The translations under genes and the position numbers were made by a program. A stretch of 21,598 bases of DNA from Allobrachymonas sp. (GTDB lineage Bacteria; Pseudomonadota; Gammaproteobacteria; Burkholderiales; Burkholderiaceae): positions 1 through 21,598 of the forward strand of contig JAUMXD010000019.1 in the NCBI GenBank assembly GCA_030529305.1, read 5' to 3'. Shown one piece after another: positions 14,719 to 21,598 of the stretch; position 1 is the stretch's first letter, and every line of letters starts with the position of its first letter. The notes under the pieces are model-generated. The model had not been told where the DNA came from and made no database searches. It worked only from the letters and a program-made list of their open reading frames with translations.

Positions 14719-15897
14719 ATGAACGCCACCTTGAAAACATTTCCTATCCAACATCCGTTGCCAGCGTTTGATCCGAGTCAGGTTCAATCTGAATTGAGCA
14801 TTGACTTGGGCGATCGCAGCTACCCCATTCAGATCGGAACAGACTTGTTGGATGTTGAAGCCACTTGGCACAACCTGCCTGCTGCTGCGCAGGCTTTGAT
14901 CGTGAGCAACACAACGGTTGCCCCCTTGTATGCCAAGCGTTTGCAGCAGGCGCTGGCCGGGCGCTTCAAGCAGGTGCACTGTTTGACTTTGCCCGATGGC
15001 GAAGCGTACAAAACCTGGGCCTCGCTCAACCAGATTTTTGATGCCTTGCTGGCGCATCAATGCGATCGTAAAACCGTGTTGTTTGCCTTGGGTGGTGGCG
15101 TTGTGGGCGATGTAACCGGCTTCGCTGCTGCTTGCTATATGCGCGGCGTGCCCTTGGTGCAGGTGCCTACCACGCTGCTGGCGCAGGTGGATTCTTCGGT
15201 GGGTGGCAAAACAGCTATCAATCACCCCTTGGGCAAGAACATGATTGGCGCCTTTTATCAGCCGCGCCAAGTGGTGTGCGATATGGCGACCTTGGCTACT
15301 TTGCCAGAGCGGGAGTTCAGTGCGGGCCTGGCCGAAGTAATCAAATACGGCCCCATTGCCGATATGGCGTTTTTTGATTGGCTGGAGCAGCGCATGCCCG
15401 CTCTGCGCGCGCGCCAGCACGATGTGTTGCGGGTGGCTGTGCAACGCAGCTGCGAAATCAAGGCGTGGGTCGTTGCGCAAGACGAGCAGGAAAGCGGCAT
15501 GCGCGCCATTCTCAATTTGGGGCATACATTCGGCCACGCCATCGAGGCGGGCTTGGGCTTTGGCACCTGGCTGCATGGCGAAGCTGTGGGCTGCGGGCTG
15601 GTCATGGCCGCGCACTTGTCGCAGCAATTGGGTTTGGTCGATGCCGCGTTTACCCACCGCTTGCGCCGCTTGGTGCAAGCCGCAGGCTTGCCGGTGCAGG
15701 CGCCGCTTCTTGCTGGTGTTGCGGCGGATGACGCAGCCAATGTACAAGCCTGGTTGCAGCACATGCGGGTGGACAAAAAGGCAGAGGGCGGCGCTATCCG
15801 TTTTGTAGTGCTGCCTCAGCCGGGGCAAGCGGCGCTGGTTTCGGTGCCCGATGCCTTGGTGGCTGAAACCATCGCTGCGTGCAGCCAAGCCACATGA
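14719..15897 (+). CDS. aroB: 3-dehydroquinate synthase
   Basis: NAD- and metal-dependent enzyme converting DAHP to 3-dehydroquinate, second step of the shikimate pathway. The product is 392 residues from ATG 14719. The core starts near residue 26 ([13 protein letters not shown]), so this start gives a leader of about 25 residues compared with typical AroB. Family motifs are [12 protein letters not shown] (124-135), [19 protein letters not shown], and metal ligands E206 ([10 protein letters not shown]), H269 (NLGHTFGH) and H286 (LHGEAV). No strong Shine-Dalgarno is near the chosen ATG, so the start is tentative. dgt follows after 37 bases on the same strand. Confidence 0.95.
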   Translation: MNATLKTFPIQHPLPAFDPSQVQSELSIDLGDRSYPIQIGTDLLDVEATWHNLPAAAQALIVSNTTVAPLYAKRLQQALAGRFKQVHCLTLPDGEAYKTWASLNQIFDALLAHQCDRKTVLFALGGGVVGDVTGFAAACYMRGVPLVQVPTTLLAQVDSSVGGKTAINHPLGKNMIGAFYQPRQVVCDMATLATLPEREFSAGLAEVIKYGPIADMAFFDWLEQRMPALRARQHDVLRVAVQRSCEIKAWVVAQDEQESGMRAILNLGHTFGHAIEAGLGFGTWLHGEAVGCGLVMAAHLSQQLGLVDAAFTHRLRRLVQAAGLPVQAPLLAGVAADDAANVQAWLQHMRVDKKAEGGAIRFVVLPQPGQAALVSVPDALVAETIAACSQAT

Positions 15898-15934
15898 GTA
15901 AGCAAGTGACTGAGATCTTCAAAAGGGACGCCAC

Positions 15935-17116
15935 ATGGCTGTTTACATCCGCGCAATCGATGGCTTGAGTGATAACGCACAACACGCGCCGTGGGCGTGC
16001 CATCCCTTGCAAAGCCGAGGACGCCGCTTGCCTGAAGAGGATGCGCACACGCGCGGCATGTTCCAGCGCGATCGCGACCGCATCGTGCACTCATCCGCTT
16101 TCAGGCGGTTAGTTTACAAAACCCAGGTGTTTTTGAACCATGAAGGCGACCTGTTTCGCACGCGCCTCACGCACACGCTGGAAGTGGCGCAGATTGGTCG
16201 CAGCATCGCCCGCGCACTGGCGTTGGATGAGGACTTGGTTGAAGCCATCGCGCTGGCGCACGACCTGGGCCACACGCCGTTTGGTCATGCGGGGCAAGAT
16301 GCCCTCAACGAATGCATGCAGAACCACGGCGGCTTTGAGCACAATCTGCAAAGCCTGCGCGTGGTCGATACGCTGGAGCAACGCTATCCCGGCTTCGACG
16401 GCTTGAACCTGTGCTTTGAAACGCGCGAGGGCATCCTCAAACACTGCTCGCTGCGCAACGCCCAATTGATTGAGGCGCGTGAGCCTGGCGGTGTAGGGCA
16501 GCGCTTTTTGCTGCGCCAGCAGCCCAGCCTCGAAGCGCAACTGGCGAATTTGGCCGACGAGATCGCCTACAACGCCCATGATGTGGATGACGGCTTGCGT
16601 TCCGGCCTCTTGCAGTGGGATGCCGTGCTGCAAGTGTCCCTGGTGGCTGAGTATCACACGCAGGTCAAAAGCGAATGGCCGCAATTGCAAGGCCGCCGCT
16701 TGTGGCACGAAACCATCCGCCGCATGCTCAGTGCGCAAATCCTCAACGTCGTATCGGCCACCTTGCAGCGCTTGCAAGAGTTGCGTCCGACGGATGTGGA
16801 TGCCGTGCGCCAAAGCCCGCCCCTGCTGGGGTTTGATGAGGCAATGCGCGCGCGTTCGCAGGCACTCAAGCAATTTCTGATGCAGGCGCTGTACCGCCAT
16901 CCGCAAGTGATGCAGAACATGGATCAGGCCCAGCAAGTGGTGCGCGATCTGTTTGCGCACTATTGCCAGCAGCCGCAAGCCATGCGGCCCGAGTTTGCCG
17001 ATCGCCCTGATCGCGAGCGCGCTGTGGCCGACTACATCGCTGGCATGACCGATCGCTTTGCTCTGCGTGAGCACCATGCGCTCACGGGGCGCAGGGTGCT
17101 GCCCGCTAACGATTGA
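15935..17116 (+). CDS. dgt: dGTPase-like deoxynucleotide triphosphohydrolase (HD superfamily)
   Basis: Predicted to hydrolyse dNTPs to deoxynucleosides and triphosphate. The 393-residue product matches the shorter dGTPase-like group common outside enterobacteria. The HD metal site is visible: H80 in RLTHTLEVAQIGR, H109-D110 in LAHDLGHTPFGHAG, and the later aspartate D208 in LADEIAYNAHDVDDGL. SSAFRRLVYKTQVF near residue 53 is also characteristic. AAAAGGGA (about 15920-15927) gives a good Shine-Dalgarno for ATG 15935. It follows aroB closely and is likely cotranscribed. Substrate preference cannot be read from sequence. Confidence 0.92.
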   Translation: MAVYIRAIDGLSDNAQHAPWACHPLQSRGRRLPEEDAHTRGMFQRDRDRIVHSSAFRRLVYKTQVFLNHEGDLFRTRLTHTLEVAQIGRSIARALALDEDLVEAIALAHDLGHTPFGHAGQDALNECMQNHGGFEHNLQSLRVVDTLEQRYPGFDGLNLCFETREGILKHCSLRNAQLIEAREPGGVGQRFLLRQQPSLEAQLANLADEIAYNAHDVDDGLRSGLLQWDAVLQVSLVAEYHTQVKSEWPQLQGRRLWHETIRRMLSAQILNVVSATLQRLQELRPTDVDAVRQSPPLLGFDEAMRARSQALKQFLMQALYRHPQVMQNMDQAQQVVRDLFAHYCQQPQAMRPEFADRPDRERAVADYIAGMTDRFALREHHALTGRRVLPAND

Positions 17117-17269
17117 GTCATGACTGAGGAGCGACAGCCATTTTGTTAGGTGGAGGGCATTCCTCGCCGTGTATCTGCGGTATTGATTTGTGCTGTCTCA
17201 GTCAATAGCCGTATTGTTTTTTCTGTCAACCGACGGTCGTGATCGGCGCTGTTTTTTATTTTTACATCC

Positions 17270-18376
17270 ATGGTTAAAAAAGAAGCGGTGCGTTTGCACC
17301 CCTTGCAGTTGTTGGTGTTGTCGCTGTTGCTGGTTGTGCTGATCGGCTGGCTGCTAAAGATTGGGCAAAGTTTGCTGTTGCCCATCTTCATGGCGCTGAT
17401 TTCGGTCTATGTGCTGGTCGAGATGGCCGATTGGCTCTGTCGGGTGCCGGTGGTGGGCAAGGCGCCTGCTTGGGCGCGGCGTGCCTTGGTGCTCTTAGGA
17501 TTTATTGGGGCCATGGCGCTGTTGACAGGCATCATCCTCAGCACGGCAGAAGCGGTGATGAGCACTGTGCCGACGTATCAAGAAAACCTTGCGCGCTTGC
17601 TTACGCAAATCACGACTCGGCTGGGTATCGAAACCGAGCCGGACTGGAAAACCATTCGCGCGGCCACGCTCGACAAAATCAATCTGCAAGCCTTGCTTGG
17701 TATGGTGTTGAACTCGGTCGGCTCTTTGGCGGGCGTTGCCATGATGGTGGTGATTTACGCCATGTTCTTGCTGGGCGAGCGCGGCGGCTTTTCTCGCAAA
17801 CTGTCGGTGGCTTTGCCAGGCGAGGGGGCTGAGCAAACGCGCCGGATGATTGCCGATATCAACCACAAGATTGGTGACTACCTGGCCGTTAAAACGCTCA
17901 TCAACATCATTCTGGCGGCGATCTCGTGGGCCATCATGTGGCTGTGCAATGTGGATTACGCCTTGTTCTGGGCTTTGGTGATCGGTTTGCTCAACTACAT
18001 CCCTTATGTGGGCTCGTTCATGGGGGTGGTGTTTCCTGTGCTGCTCACGTTGGCGCAGTTTGGCTCCCTTCAAACCACGCTGCTGGTGGCCGGTTTGCTC
18101 ACAGCCGCGCAGATGTATGTGGGCAATGTGCTGGAGCCCAAAATGATCGGCAAGCAAGTCAACCTTTCGCCCTTTGTGGTGATGGTGGCCTTGTCGTTGT
18201 GGACGGCCTTATGGGGCGTGGCTGGTGCGATTCTGGCGATACCGCTCACGGTCATCATCGCCATCGTGCTGGCTGAATTCGAAGCCACGCGCCCGCTGGC
18301 TGTGCTGCTGGCCGAGGATGTGAGCGGCTTTGAGCGCGCCCCTGCACCTCAAACCCATGCCAAGGCTGATCAATGA
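17270..18376 (+). CDS. AI-2E family (PerM/YdiK-like) inner-membrane transporter
   Basis: A 368-residue polytopic membrane protein with about eight hydrophobic segments. Two helices at the N-terminus and one near 72-93 come first. A soluble stretch of about 45 residues (LTQITTRLGIETEPDW region) and more helices follow. Family signatures are GLLNYIPYVGSF and NVLEPKMIGKQVNLSPFVVM. Members include the E. coli AI-2 exporter TqsA, but many have other or unknown substrates, so quorum-signal export should not be assumed. No Shine-Dalgarno precedes ATG 17270; a T-rich run lies directly upstream. It is 153 bases after dgt and probably separately expressed. Confidence 0.85.
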   Translation: MVKKEAVRLHPLQLLVLSLLLVVLIGWLLKIGQSLLLPIFMALISVYVLVEMADWLCRVPVVGKAPAWARRALVLLGFIGAMALLTGIILSTAEAVMSTVPTYQENLARLLTQITTRLGIETEPDWKTIRAATLDKINLQALLGMVLNSVGSLAGVAMMVVIYAMFLLGERGGFSRKLSVALPGEGAEQTRRMIADINHKIGDYLAVKTLINIILAAISWAIMWLCNVDYALFWALVIGLLNYIPYVGSFMGVVFPVLLTLAQFGSLQTTLLVAGLLTAAQMYVGNVLEPKMIGKQVNLSPFVVMVALSLWTALWGVAGAILAIPLTVIIAIVLAEFEATRPLAVLLAEDVSGFERAPAPQTHAKADQ

Positions 18377-18599
18377 AGCCGTATCAAAGGCTTGTTGCAG
18401 ATCGTCAGTCTGGTGAGATGAGGCTTGGGAAATCAGCCCAAAACAATCGATACAGGGCTTTACGTAGCCTGTTCGCCAATCTCGAAGGCCAGCCGACACG
18501 GTATTGCCAGCGGGGCGTGTTGAAATACAGGCCGCTAGTAATCGTTTGATTGGGCTGGCTGCGGCTGCTAACGTGTATTACCTTCGTTTTGGAGCCAAT

Positions 18600-18626
18600 A
18601 AAAAAGCCCCAAACAGGGGCTTTTTT
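18600..18626. terminator. Bidirectional intrinsic terminator between the AI-2E gene and glmS
   Basis: GCCCC (18606-18610) and GGGGC (18616-18620) with an AAACA loop are flanked by six A's and six T's, which extend the helix to 11 bp. It serves convergent transcripts: glmS (stop 180 bases away) or the short remnant frame ending at 18642 from the minus side, and the AI-2E gene from the plus side. Confidence 0.88.
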
Positions 18627-18641
18627 ATTGAGAGTGCTCCT

Positions 18642-18799
18642 TCAAGAGATATACGAGCCATCCGCTCCAGCCACGTACAGCAGCGTGTCATTGATATGCG
18701 CTTGGCCAATCAAGTGCACGGCGGTTTGGTAGGAAACACCTGCCGCTTCAGCGTTGAACTCAGCGATTCTTGGCGCGAGTCTCTGTGTGGCTGGCTGCG
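18642..18799 (-). pseudogene. Possible 3' remnant of an unidentified gene
   Basis: On the minus strand, just after the glmS stop but in another frame, an open stretch encodes about 40 protein-like residues including AAGVSYQTAVHLIGQ and TLLYVAGADGSYIS, ending in TGA at 18642. The terminator at 18626-18600 follows 15 bases later, as for a real gene end. There is no ATG in frame; the frame runs back into glmS out of phase. I do not recognise the family. It may be a gene tail left by an insertion or deletion at the attTn7 locus, or chance. Confidence 0.3.
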
Positions 18800-18835
18800 T
18801 TATTCCACAGTCACACTCTTGGCCAGGTTTCGTGG
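18775..18835 (-). other. attTn7-type site (3' end of glmS and flank)
   Basis: The last glmS codons encode [13 protein letters not shown], the conserved stretch whose DNA is recognised by TnsD of Tn7-like elements, which insert about 25 bases past the stop codon (here near 18775). No Tn7 end repeats or tns genes are visible, so the site looks unoccupied or only scarred. Confidence 0.6.
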
Positions 18836-20662
18836 CTTGTCCACATCGGTGCCTTTGGCACAGGCGGTGTGGTAGGCCAGCAATTGCAGCGGCACGACGT
18901 GCAGGATGGGGCTGAGTGCGCCGTAGTGTTCGGGCATGCGGATGACGTGGATGCCTTCTTCACTTTGGATGTGGCTGTCGGCATCGGCCAGCACGTACAG
19001 TTCGCCGCCGCGCGCGCGCACTTCTTGCATATTGCTTTTGAGTTTGTCGATCAGCTCGTCATTGGGCGCCACCACCACCACGGGCATGGCGGCGGTCACC
19101 AGCGCCAGCGGGCCGTGTTTGAGCTCGCCTGCGGGGTGGGCTTCGGCGTGGATGTAGCTGATCTCTTTGAGTTTGAGCGCACCTTCCAGAGCCACGGGGT
19201 AGTGCATGCCGCGGCCCAGGAAAAGGGCGTTGTCTTTTTCGGCAAAGCGCTCGGCCCATTGCAGGATGTGCGGTTCCAGCGTGAGCACGGCTTGAATGGC
19301 CACGGGCAGATGGCGCATCTGGTGCAGCAGGGTGGCGTGTTGCTCGTCTGAAATGCTGCCTTTGCAGCGGCCCAGCGCCAGCGTGAGCAAGAACAGGCCA
19401 GCCAGTTGCGTGGTAAAGGCTTTGGTAGAGGCCACGCCAATTTCCACGCCCGCACGGGTGACGTAAGCGAGCTTGCATTCGCGCACCATGGCGCTGGTGG
19501 CCACATTGCAGATGGTCAGCGTTTGCTGCATGCCCAGCGATTGCGCATGGCGCAGGGCCGAGAGCGTATCGGCCGTTTCGCCGCTTTGACTGATGGTGAC
19601 GACCAGCGTGCGCGGGTTGGGCACGCTGGTGCGGTAGCGGTATTCGCTGGCGATTTCCACATCGCAGGGCACGCCGGCCAGCGCCTCCAGCCAGTATTTG
19701 GCGACGCAGCCGCTGTAGTAGCTGGTGCCGCAGGCCAGAATCAGCACGCGGTCGATGGCCTTGAAGATGGCTTCGGCCCCTTCGCCAAACAGATCGGGCA
19801 CCACGGCCTGGATGCCCTCCAGCGTATCGGCCAGGGCACGGGGCTGCTCGAAAATTTCTTTTTGCATGTAGTGGCGGTAGGGGCCCAGCTCGGCCGCGCC
19901 GCTGTGCGCCTGCACGGTTTTAACGGGGCGCTGCGCGGGCGTCAGGCGCTGGCCACCGTTTTCGATCCAGTACTTGCCCAGTTGGGCATCGACCACATCG
20001 CCTTCTTCCAGATAGAGGATCTGGTCGGTCACGCCTGCCAGGGCCATGGCGTCGCTGGCGAGGTAATGCGCGCCATCTGTGCCAACGCCCAGCACCAGCG
20101 GCGAGCCAGCGCGCGCGCCCACCATGCGGTGCGGCTCGTCGCGGCAGATCACGGCGATGGCGTAGGCGCCATGCAGCTGGGGCAGGGCGGCCTTCACCGC
20201 CTCGAACAAATCGCCGTTGTAGAGCGAATCGATCAGGTGGGCGATGACTTCGGTATCCGTTTGACTGGCAAACACATAGCCTTTGACTTGCAGTTGCAGG
20301 CGCAGGGCCTCGTGGTTCTCGATGATGCCGTTGTGCACCAGCGCGATGCGGCCGGGCTTATTGCCACTGTTGTCGGCATCCACGCCGGGGCCGTGGCTGA
20401 AGTGCGGGTGCGCGTTGTGCACGGCCGGTGCGCCGTGTGTGGCCCAGCGGGTGTGGGCAATGCCGGTGTAGCCCTGCACTTGCTCGCGCTGCACTTGCTC
20501 TTGCAACTCGTGCACGCGGGTGGTGCTGCGCGCGCGCTGCAAGCCCTTGTTCCACACGGCCACGCCGCAGGAATCGTAGCCGCGGTATTCCAGCCGCTGC
20601 AAGCCCTGCACCAAAACGGGAACCACGTTGTGCTGCGCCACTGCGCTCACGATGCCGCACAT
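18800..20662 (-). CDS. glmS: Glutamine-fructose-6-phosphate aminotransferase (isomerizing)
   Basis: Makes glucosamine-6-phosphate from fructose-6-phosphate and glutamine, the first committed step toward UDP-GlcNAc for peptidoglycan and LPS. The 620-residue product begins MCGIVSA, giving the N-terminal nucleophile cysteine after Met removal. The glutaminase domain has [23 protein letters not shown] and HNGIIENH. Two SIS domains follow, with [29 protein letters not shown] and the C-terminal loop [13 protein letters not shown]. The ATG at 20662 is supported by GGAGA 8 bases upstream (20675-20671). A short insertion ([12 protein letters not shown]) before ALVHNGI makes it slightly longer than the E. 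coli enzyme. No glmS ribozyme is expected or seen. It is divergent from an Lrp-type regulator. Confidence 0.97.
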   Translation of the reverse strand: MCGIVSAVAQHNVVPVLVQGLQRLEYRGYDSCGVAVWNKGLQRARSTTRVHELQEQVQREQVQGYTGIAHTRWATHGAPAVHNAHPHFSHGPGVDADNSGNKPGRIALVHNGIIENHEALRLQLQVKGYVFASQTDTEVIAHLIDSLYNGDLFEAVKAALPQLHGAYAIAVICRDEPHRMVGARAGSPLVLGVGTDGAHYLASDAMALAGVTDQILYLEEGDVVDAQLGKYWIENGGQRLTPAQRPVKTVQAHSGAAELGPYRHYMQKEIFEQPRALADTLEGIQAVVPDLFGEGAEAIFKAIDRVLILACGTSYYSGCVAKYWLEALAGVPCDVEIASEYRYRTSVPNPRTLVVTISQSGETADTLSALRHAQSLGMQQTLTICNVATSAMVRECKLAYVTRAGVEIGVASTKAFTTQLAGLFLLTLALGRCKGSISDEQHATLLHQMRHLPVAIQAVLTLEPHILQWAERFAEKDNALFLGRGMHYPVALEGALKLKEISYIHAEAHPAGELKHGPLALVTAAMPVVVVAPNDELIDKLKSNMQEVRARGGELYVLADADSHIQSEEGIHVIRMPEHYGALSPILHVVPLQLLAYHTACAKGTDVDKPRNLAKSVTVE

Positions 20663-20774
20663 ATTGACTATCTCCTGCAAAAGAAGGCCGCCTTGCCGCT
20701 GTTGCCATAGCCTTGGCTGGCAAGGACGATGGGCCTGAACCAAAAGATGGCGCAATGATAGCGAATGGCCTGGC

Positions 20775-20805
20775 AATATATTTCTCGATAAATATCGTTA
20801 CTCAA
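20775..20805 (-). promoter_or_regulatory. Candidate glmS promoter with long spacer and internal palindrome
   Basis: On the minus strand TTGAGT (20805-20800) and TATATT (20780-20775) are separated by 19 bases. The spacer holds the dyad CGATA-AA-TATCG (20786-20797), and ATATTT/AAATAT (20778-20783/20790-20795) is a second overlapping dyad. Long-spacer promoters with a central palindrome are typical of activator-dependent promoters. Confidence 0.35.
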
Positions 20806-20807
20806 TA

Positions 20808-20872
20808 AAATTTCACAAATACATAGTTCGCGTGATAAATTTCATTGCAAGCTAAATTTTGAAATTTATATT
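20808..20872 (+). promoter_or_regulatory. lrp-type gene promoter and operator-like repeats
   Basis: TTGCAA (20845-20850) and TATATT (20867-20872), 16 bases apart, form a plausible promoter. A perfect 10-bp inverted repeat ATAAATTTCA (20835-20844) / TGAAATTTAT (20860-20869) brackets the -35 and overlaps the -10. Its core AAATTTCA recurs at 20808-20815. Such AT-rich repeated sites suit autoregulation by an Lrp/AsnC protein. Transcription would start at or next to the ATG (20878), implying a nearly leaderless mRNA. Confidence 0.45.
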
Positions 20873-20877
20873 CGAGT

Positions 20878-21393
20878 ATGAGTCAGGATACGAACGATGT
20901 TCTGGATGCTGCTGATTGGCGTTTGCTGCGCCAGTTGCAGCGCGATGCCAGCTTGACCAATCAGGAGCTGGCGGCTCGCTGCGCCTTGTCGCCTGCGACC
21001 TGCTTGCGACGGGTGCGGCGTTTGCATGCACTGGGCTTGATTGAGCGCACCGTGTGTGTGCTCAATGGGCAAGCCCTGTATCAACACTTGGGTGCGGGGC
21101 TCACGGCCATTGTGGAAGTGACGCTGGATGTGCAGGCCGAAGCGCAGCAGCAAGCCTTTGCCGCGCGTGCCGTGGCTGATGTGGCCGTGCAGCAGTGTTA
21201 CCGCACCTCGCCCGGGGCGGACTTTGTGCTGATCGTGACTGTGGCCGATATGCCGGCTTTCATGGCTTTTAGCCAGCGCCTGTTCACGCAAGACGCTAAC
21301 GTGCGCAATGTGCGTACTTTCTTCAGCATGCAGCGGTACAAGTTCTCGGCCGAATTGCCTTTGGATGATGCGAGCGGGGCAGCAGAGAATTAA
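20878..21393 (+). CDS. Lrp/AsnC family transcriptional regulator
   Basis: A 171-residue DNA-binding regulator. The N-terminal helix-turn-helix covers about residues 9-58 (LDAADWRLLRQLQRDASLTNQELAARCALSPATCLRRVRRL region), followed by a linker and a RAM-type ligand-binding/oligomerisation domain (about 70-150, AIVEVTL through FVLIVTVADMPAF). Lrp proteins form octamers and respond to amino acids. It is divergent from glmS, with AT-rich repeated sites in between that fit autoregulation and possibly glmS control. The only reasonable start is ATG 20878; no strong Shine-Dalgarno is present. The effector and regulon are unknown. Confidence 0.92.
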   Translation: MSQDTNDVLDAADWRLLRQLQRDASLTNQELAARCALSPATCLRRVRRLHALGLIERTVCVLNGQALYQHLGAGLTAIVEVTLDVQAEAQQQAFAARAVADVAVQQCYRTSPGADFVLIVTVADMPAFMAFSQRLFTQDANVRNVRTFFSMQRYKFSAELPLDDASGAAEN

Positions 21394-21438
21394 GGCGCTG
21401 ATACGAGGCAGGGCAGGATGTAGCAGAAGTGTATTGGC

Positions 21439-21522
21439 CAAGAGAGGTGTTGACATGACTAAGGGTTTCACGATGAATGTAAACATCGTCTGTATTGTCA
21501 TTCCCTCTTGCTGGAGCACCAG
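21439..21522 (+). repeat. Nested hairpins downstream of the Lrp-type gene
   Basis: CAAGAG (21439-21444) plus GG (21446-21447) pair with CC (21503-21504) plus CTCTTG (21505-21510). ATGAC (21455-21459) pairs with GTCAT (21497-21501), and ACGATG (21470-21475) with CATCGT (21484-21489). A small CTGG/CCAG hairpin (21511-21522) follows. Together this predicts one long interrupted stem. Confidence 0.45.
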
Positions 21523-21535
21523 TTTGAGGATTTAG
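21455..21535 (+). CDS. Candidate small ORF, 26-residue hydrophobic peptide
   Basis: ATG at 21455 opens 26 codons ending in TAG. GAGAGG (21442-21447) lies 7 bases upstream as a good Shine-Dalgarno. The product has a hydrophobic core NVNIVCIVIP and two cysteines. I do not recognise it. The ribosome binding site and start codon lie within the predicted stem, as in some translationally controlled small peptides. Chance is a real alternative for so short a frame. Confidence 0.25.
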   Translation: MTKGFTMNVNIVCIVIPSCWSTSLRI

Positions 21536-21540
21536 TCCTT

Positions 21541-21598
21541 CTAAGAGCCTGTTCACGATCTTTTGATGCGCGCATACTGAGTGACATGTGCCAAAGCA
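21541..21598. mobile_element. Possible end of an insertion sequence (IS5-like terminus) at the window edge
   Basis: GAGCCTGTTCACGATC begins at 21545 and resembles terminal inverted repeats of several IS5-family elements (GAGNCTGTT type). It is preceded by CTAA (21541-21544), fitting the family's TNA or YTAR target preference. No transposase is visible before the window ends, so the call depends on resemblance alone. Confidence 0.3.

Larger units (their letters stand above)
18377..18799. other. Gap between the AI-2E gene and glmS
   Basis: The first 220 bases (18377-18599) show no gene or RNA I can recognise. The rest holds a bidirectional terminator (18600-18626), a possible minus-strand gene remnant (18642-18799) and the expected Tn7-type insertion zone downstream of glmS. 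Confidence 0.5.

Noticed and set aside
14554..15888. A 444-codon minus-strand open frame opposite aroK end and aroB
   Set aside because: Antisense shadow of aroB, whose catalytic motifs are all intact on the plus strand.
17215..17265. Hairpin plus T-runs just before the AI-2E gene, as a dgt terminator
   Set aside because: The only stem visible is 4 bp (CCGA/TCGG) and the T-runs are too far from it; the evidence is too weak to list.
18504..18875. A 123-codon plus-strand open frame overlapping the terminator and the glmS end
   Set aside because: It reads through the bidirectional terminator and into antisense glmS; the protein-like character lies on the opposite strand.
19406..20710. A 434-codon plus-strand open frame opposite glmS
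   Set aside because: Antisense shadow of glmS; composition is Ala/Gly/His-rich and no domain is recognisable.
20663..20776. Longer glmS start at 20776
   Set aside because: GlmS requires Cys right after the initiator Met as nucleophile; only ATG 20662 (MCGIV) gives this, and it has a proper Shine-Dalgarno.
21323..21556. Minus-strand frame from GTG 21556 into antisense of the Lrp-type gene
   Set aside because: Part of the translation looks protein-like, but it lacks a ribosome binding site, runs antisense into a certain gene and matches nothing I know.

Overview
The window looks like chromosomal core genome of a betaproteobacterium, most likely order Burkholderiales and close to Comamonadaceae. 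This rests on protein character, on the conserved synteny mrcA<>pilMNOPQ-aroK-aroB-dgt and lysA-lptM<>cyaY, on frequent TACAAT-type -10 boxes, and on a G/C-rich codon style. No rRNA, tRNA, CRISPR array, prophage or complete mobile element was recognised.

Layout. 1-653 (-): 5' part of cpoB/ybgF (Tol-Pal associated periplasmic protein), running off the left edge. 863-2773 (+): msbA-type lipid A/phospholipid flippase, then 2892-3464 (+) a secreted DUF192 protein. 3625-4902 (-): lysA. 5131-5355 (-): lptM-like lipoprotein, back to back with 5369-5692 (+) cyaY. 5693-5976: structured gap ending in a strong bidirectional terminator. 5977-8418 (-): mrcA (PBP1A). 8419-8959: a gene-free 540-base divergent region. 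8960-14026 (+): pilM-pilN-pilO-pilP-pilQ, the type IV pilus alignment subcomplex and secretin, tightly packed. It is followed by aroK, a probable terminator, then aroB, dgt and an AI-2E family membrane protein up to 18376. 18377-18799: gap with a bidirectional terminator and a possible gene remnant beside an attTn7-type site. 18800-20662 (-): glmS, divergent from 20878-21393 (+), an Lrp/AsnC regulator. 21394-21598: hairpin-rich tail with a small candidate ORF and a possible insertion-sequence end at the window edge.

How the genes fit together. Much of the window serves the cell envelope: CpoB (coordination of constriction and peptidoglycan synthesis), MsbA (LPS core-lipid A flipping), LptM (LptDE maturation), PBP1A (peptidoglycan polymerisation), PilM-Q (pilus passage through the envelope), GlmS (amino-sugar precursor for peptidoglycan and LPS) and LysA (last step to lysine, consuming meso-diaminopimelate). 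AroK/AroB belong to the shikimate pathway, Dgt to dNTP turnover and CyaY to iron-sulfur/iron handling.

I did not find a clearly new multi-gene system. The more unusual signals are non-coding or fragmentary: the operator-like repeats between glmS and lrp, the remnant reading frame downstream of glmS, a structured segment after cyaY, a terminator-like hairpin in the mrcA leader, and a small hydrophobic ORF whose ribosome binding site and start codon could be sequestered in a hairpin.
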